64,000 nt of DNA from Heloderma charlesbogerti (lineage: Eukaryota; Chordata; Lepidosauria; Squamata; Helodermatidae). The position numbers and the translations under genes are program-made. Below, piece by piece: positions 61,100 to 64,000 of this stretch; the first letter of the stretch is position 1, and every line of letters begins with the position of its first letter. The stretch is taken from assembly GCA_026122225.1 (NCBI GenBank), contig JANEZZ010001897.1, positions 682,001 to 746,000 of the forward strand, written 5' to 3'. The notes beneath the pieces are model-generated. The model saw nothing but the letters and a program-made list of their open reading frames with translations, did no database searches and was not told the origin of the DNA.

Positions 61100-62265
61100 C
61101 CTGCATAGCATATATTGGAAGAACTGTATATAGGTCCTTTGAACGGATCTGTGATTGTATAATAAACTTTGATTGACTGACTAATTGACAGAGGTCCTAC
61201 ACTTAATCAGACTTGACTGTGAGTCATGATTGGAGGACTCAGCCTGTACATATATGATGTCATCATTATTATTTGCTATGAAACTGAATAAACTCATATG
61301 ATACAAACAAACTTCATATCCAGCTTCATGTGGTACACAGCAAAGGATACGATGGAAATCATATTTCAAAGGAACATCCTTTATTCTAGAAGCCAGACAC
61401 ACACCATTTAATGGATGTTCCTTACCACCACAGCTGGCACTTCTTAAAGAAATAATATGCACCACATATTATTGATACAGGTAAGCACACCTGTATCAAA
61501 GAGCACCTGAAGTTGTCTTAGCTTCCACCCCTTTCATGGGTCACAGTGTACTTCTGTGAGGGAGCATGAAGCTGTTGTTTGTGCCTGATCTACTGCCTGC
61601 TGCTGCAAAAACATTTTGATGGCATGAGATAGGGACTTAAGAGTAGTGGGAATTACTGCAAACAGCAATTATCAGTATATGCATTACTTTTGAGAAGCAG
61701 AATAGCAAAAGTCTTCATGTTTGAATAATTCATAGCAGATACTTGCACTAGAGATGAAGTAAGATCATTATTATTATTAGAAGCACATACATGTTAAAAT
61801 TCTTATTTATAAAATATTACATACTACAAACAAGTAGTATATATGGTTCCCATGAACCATATATACTACATTATAATTAATGTTCACCTGCTGAGTTTCT
61901 TTCCACAATTACATTTTCTCGGGTCTGGTTCAACCCACAGCAAGCTCTAAAGTTGTAACTTGAGGCTGTGAGGTTAAATGCCAGCCTGTTCACCACCACT
62001 GAGCTCTGGTCAAAGGAAGAACTGTAGGTAGACAAGCCAGATGAGATCTGTAGGGATCATTCATGCACCAGACAGCCAGGAGCAGGTAAAGTGGCAAATC
62101 CTATAAATTGACAAACCTCAGTAAAACTGTCTAGATTAGATCTGGTTCCTTGCTGTAAGAAGCTAAGGGGCTCAGGTTGGTTATTTCCTTCTACAGACTT
62201 CCTTCCTTTGAACCTTGCAAAAGCCTACTCCACACAGGTGGATTATCACTGTCTAATATAAAAAC
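61100..62265. other. Intergenic, unassigned, with one perfect palindrome
   Basis: AT-rich sequence without recognised exon. The only structured item is the hairpin at 61834-61869. Confidence 0.5.
61834..61869. repeat. Perfect 16-bp inverted repeat with 4-base loop
   Basis: GTAGTATATATGGTTC (61834-61849), loop CCAT, then the exact reverse complement (61854-61869). AT-rich and able to extrude a cruciform. Confidence 0.9.
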
Positions 62266-62269
62266 CTAT

Positions 62270-64000
62270 GCCTGTTAGCCCCTTCATGGATCACTGCCTT
62301 GTTGTGGCGAAGGGGCTTGCGTAACTCAGTGAAGCCATAAGCTATGCCGTGCAGGGCCACCCAAGACAGACAGGTCATGGCAGAGAGTTCTGACAAAATG
62401 TGGTCCACTGGAGAAGGAAATGGCAACCCACTCCAGTATTCTTGCCAAGAAAACCCCATGGAACGTATGGCTAAAAAGATATGACGCCGGAAGATGAGCC
62501 CCTCAGGTCGGAAGGTGTCCAATATACTACTGGGGAAGAGCAGAGGGTATTTCCAAGTAGCGCCAGAAAGAGTGAAGCGGCTGGGCCAAAGCCGAAAGGA
62601 CACTCAGCTGTGGATGTGTCTGGTGGTGAAAAGAAAATCCGATGTTGTAAAGAACAATATTGTTTAGGAACCTGGAATGTCAGATCAATGAATCAAGGTA
62701 AGTTGGAGGTGGTCAAACATGAGATGGCAAGATTGAACATCGACATCTTGGGAATCAGCGAACTAAAATGGACAAGCATGGGCGAATTTAATTCAGGTGA
62801 CCATCATACCTACTACTGTGGGCAAGAATCCCTTAGACAAAATGGAGTAGCACTCATAGTCAACAAAAGGGTGGGAAAAGCAGTACTGGGGTACAATCTT
62901 AAAAACGACAGAATGATCTCAGTACGAATCCAAGGCAAACCATTCAACATCACAGTAATTCAAGTCTATGCCCCAACCACTGATGCCGAAGAAGCTGAGG
63001 TTGATCGGTTCTATGAAGACCTACAACACCTTCTAGAACTAACACCAAAAAAAATATCCTCTTCATCATAGGGGATTGGAATGCTAAAGTAGGAAGTCAA
63101 GAAATCACCGGGATAACAGGCAAGCATAGCCTTGGTGTACAAAATGAAGCAGGACAAAGGCTAATAGAGTTTTGCCAAGAGAACACGCTGATCATAGCAA
63201 ACACTCTTTTCCAACAGCACAAGAGGCGACTCTACACATGGACATCATCAGATGGTCAATATCGAAATCAGACTGATTATGTCCTTTGCAGCCAAAGATG
63301 GAGAAGCTCTATACAGTCAGTAAAAACAAGACCTGGAGCTGACTGTGGTTCAGATCATGAGCTTCTTGTTGCAAAGTTTCGGCTTAAATTGAAGAACATA
63401 GGGAAAACCACTAAACCATTCAGGTATGACCTAAATCATATCCCTTATGAATATACAGTGGAGATGAGGAATAGATTTCAGGGATTAGACCTGATAGACA
63501 GAGCGCCTGAGGAACTATGGACGGAGGTCCGTAACATTGTTCAGGAGGCAGCAACGAAATCCGTCCCAAAGAAAAAGAAATGCAAGAAAGCCAAGTGGCT
63601 GTCTGATGAGGCTTTACAAGTAGCTGAGGAAAGAAGGGAAGCAAAAAGCAAGGGAGAAAGGGGAGGATATATCCAACTGAATGCAGAGTTCCAGAGAATA
63701 GTAAGGAGAGACAAGAAGGCCTTCTTAAATGAACAATGCAAAGAAATCGAGGAAAACAACAGAATGGGAAAGACTAGAGATCTCTTCAAGAAAATTGGAG
63801 ATCTCAAGGGAATGTTTTGTGCAAAGACGGGCATGATAAAGGACAAAGAAGGCAAGGACCTAAGAGAAGCAGATGAGATTAAGAAGAGGTGGCAAGAATA
63901 CACAGAAGAACTATACAGGAAAGATCTGAATGTCCCTGATAGCCATGATAGTGCGGTCACTGAACTTGAGCCGGACATCCTAGAGAGTGAAGTCAAGTGG
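62270..64000 (+). mobile_element. RTE-clade BovB LINE, 5' part, copy B (runs off the window)
   Basis: The BovB 5' region starts near 62270 (TTCATGGATCACTGCC, GGAGAAGGAAATGGCAACCC). The frame from 62481 carries the endonuclease: LGTWNVRSMNQGKLEVVK, ILGISELKW with the catalytic Glu, VIQVYAPTTDAEEAEVD. A one-base shift in the A-run near 63046-63053 ends it. The next frame then stays open to 64000 with IIGDWNAKVGS, YTWTSSDGQYRNQTDYVL, GSDHELLVAKFRLKLK and the spacer that copy A also has. The two copies differ at only about a dozen residues over their shared 167, so both are relatively young. The reverse transcriptase lies beyond the window. Apart from the shift this copy looks well preserved. Confidence 0.93.

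Overview
The window is vertebrate nuclear DNA, most likely from a squamate reptile. Protein-coding sequence occurs only as short exons with GT..AG borders, separated by long introns. The repeats are those expected of squamates: CR1, L2 and RTE/BovB LINEs, a tRNA-type SINE, and many short hairpin DNA transposons (hAT-like and PIF/Harbinger-like MITEs). No bacterial, phage or CRISPR feature is present.

Two single-copy genes are readable, both on the minus strand. VPS8 (CORVET tethering-complex subunit) enters at its ATG at 28033. It runs leftward through 18 coding exons to position 196 and leaves the window, so about the first 549 codons are present. All 18 exons join without a phase break. Its candidate promoter is a CpG island at 30255-30870. 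Further right, the start of NME9 (TXNDC6, a thioredoxin/NDP-kinase protein of cilia and microtubules) is encoded by seven exons between 56640 and 38509. The thioredoxin domain with the WCGPC active site and the acidic linker are present. I found no nucleoside-diphosphate-kinase exon in the remaining sequence before the VPS8 promoter. A second CpG island (59300-59600) is the likely NME9 promoter and holds a full-consensus RFX X-box.

Layout: 1-28 kb is VPS8 exons and introns with a solo LTR, L2 and CR1 fragments and many MITEs. 28-30.9 kb is a SINE interrupted by a MITE, an L2 fragment, and the VPS8 CpG island. 31.2-33.5 kb is a 5'-truncated minus-strand BovB. 33.6-38.5 kb is MITEs, an unidentified decayed region and a 258-bp tandem duplication. 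38.5-56.6 kb is NME9 with a CR1 nested inside an older CR1, a long foldback element, a 2.2-kb L2 and a second L2 fragment. 56.7-62.2 kb is MITEs, microsatellites, the NME9 CpG island and an L2 tail. 62.27-64.0 kb is the 5' part of a second, plus-strand BovB that runs off the window.

No new multi-gene system is evident. The observations most worth a second look are the X-box at the NME9 promoter, hammerhead-ribozyme-like cores in two Penelope-like repeat fragments, a six-copy GC-rich MITE family with TTA/TAA target duplications, the nested CR1 with its target duplication, and the apparent lack of NME9 kinase exons. All exon borders were read by eye from conceptual translation and recalled family sequence. 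No alignment was run.
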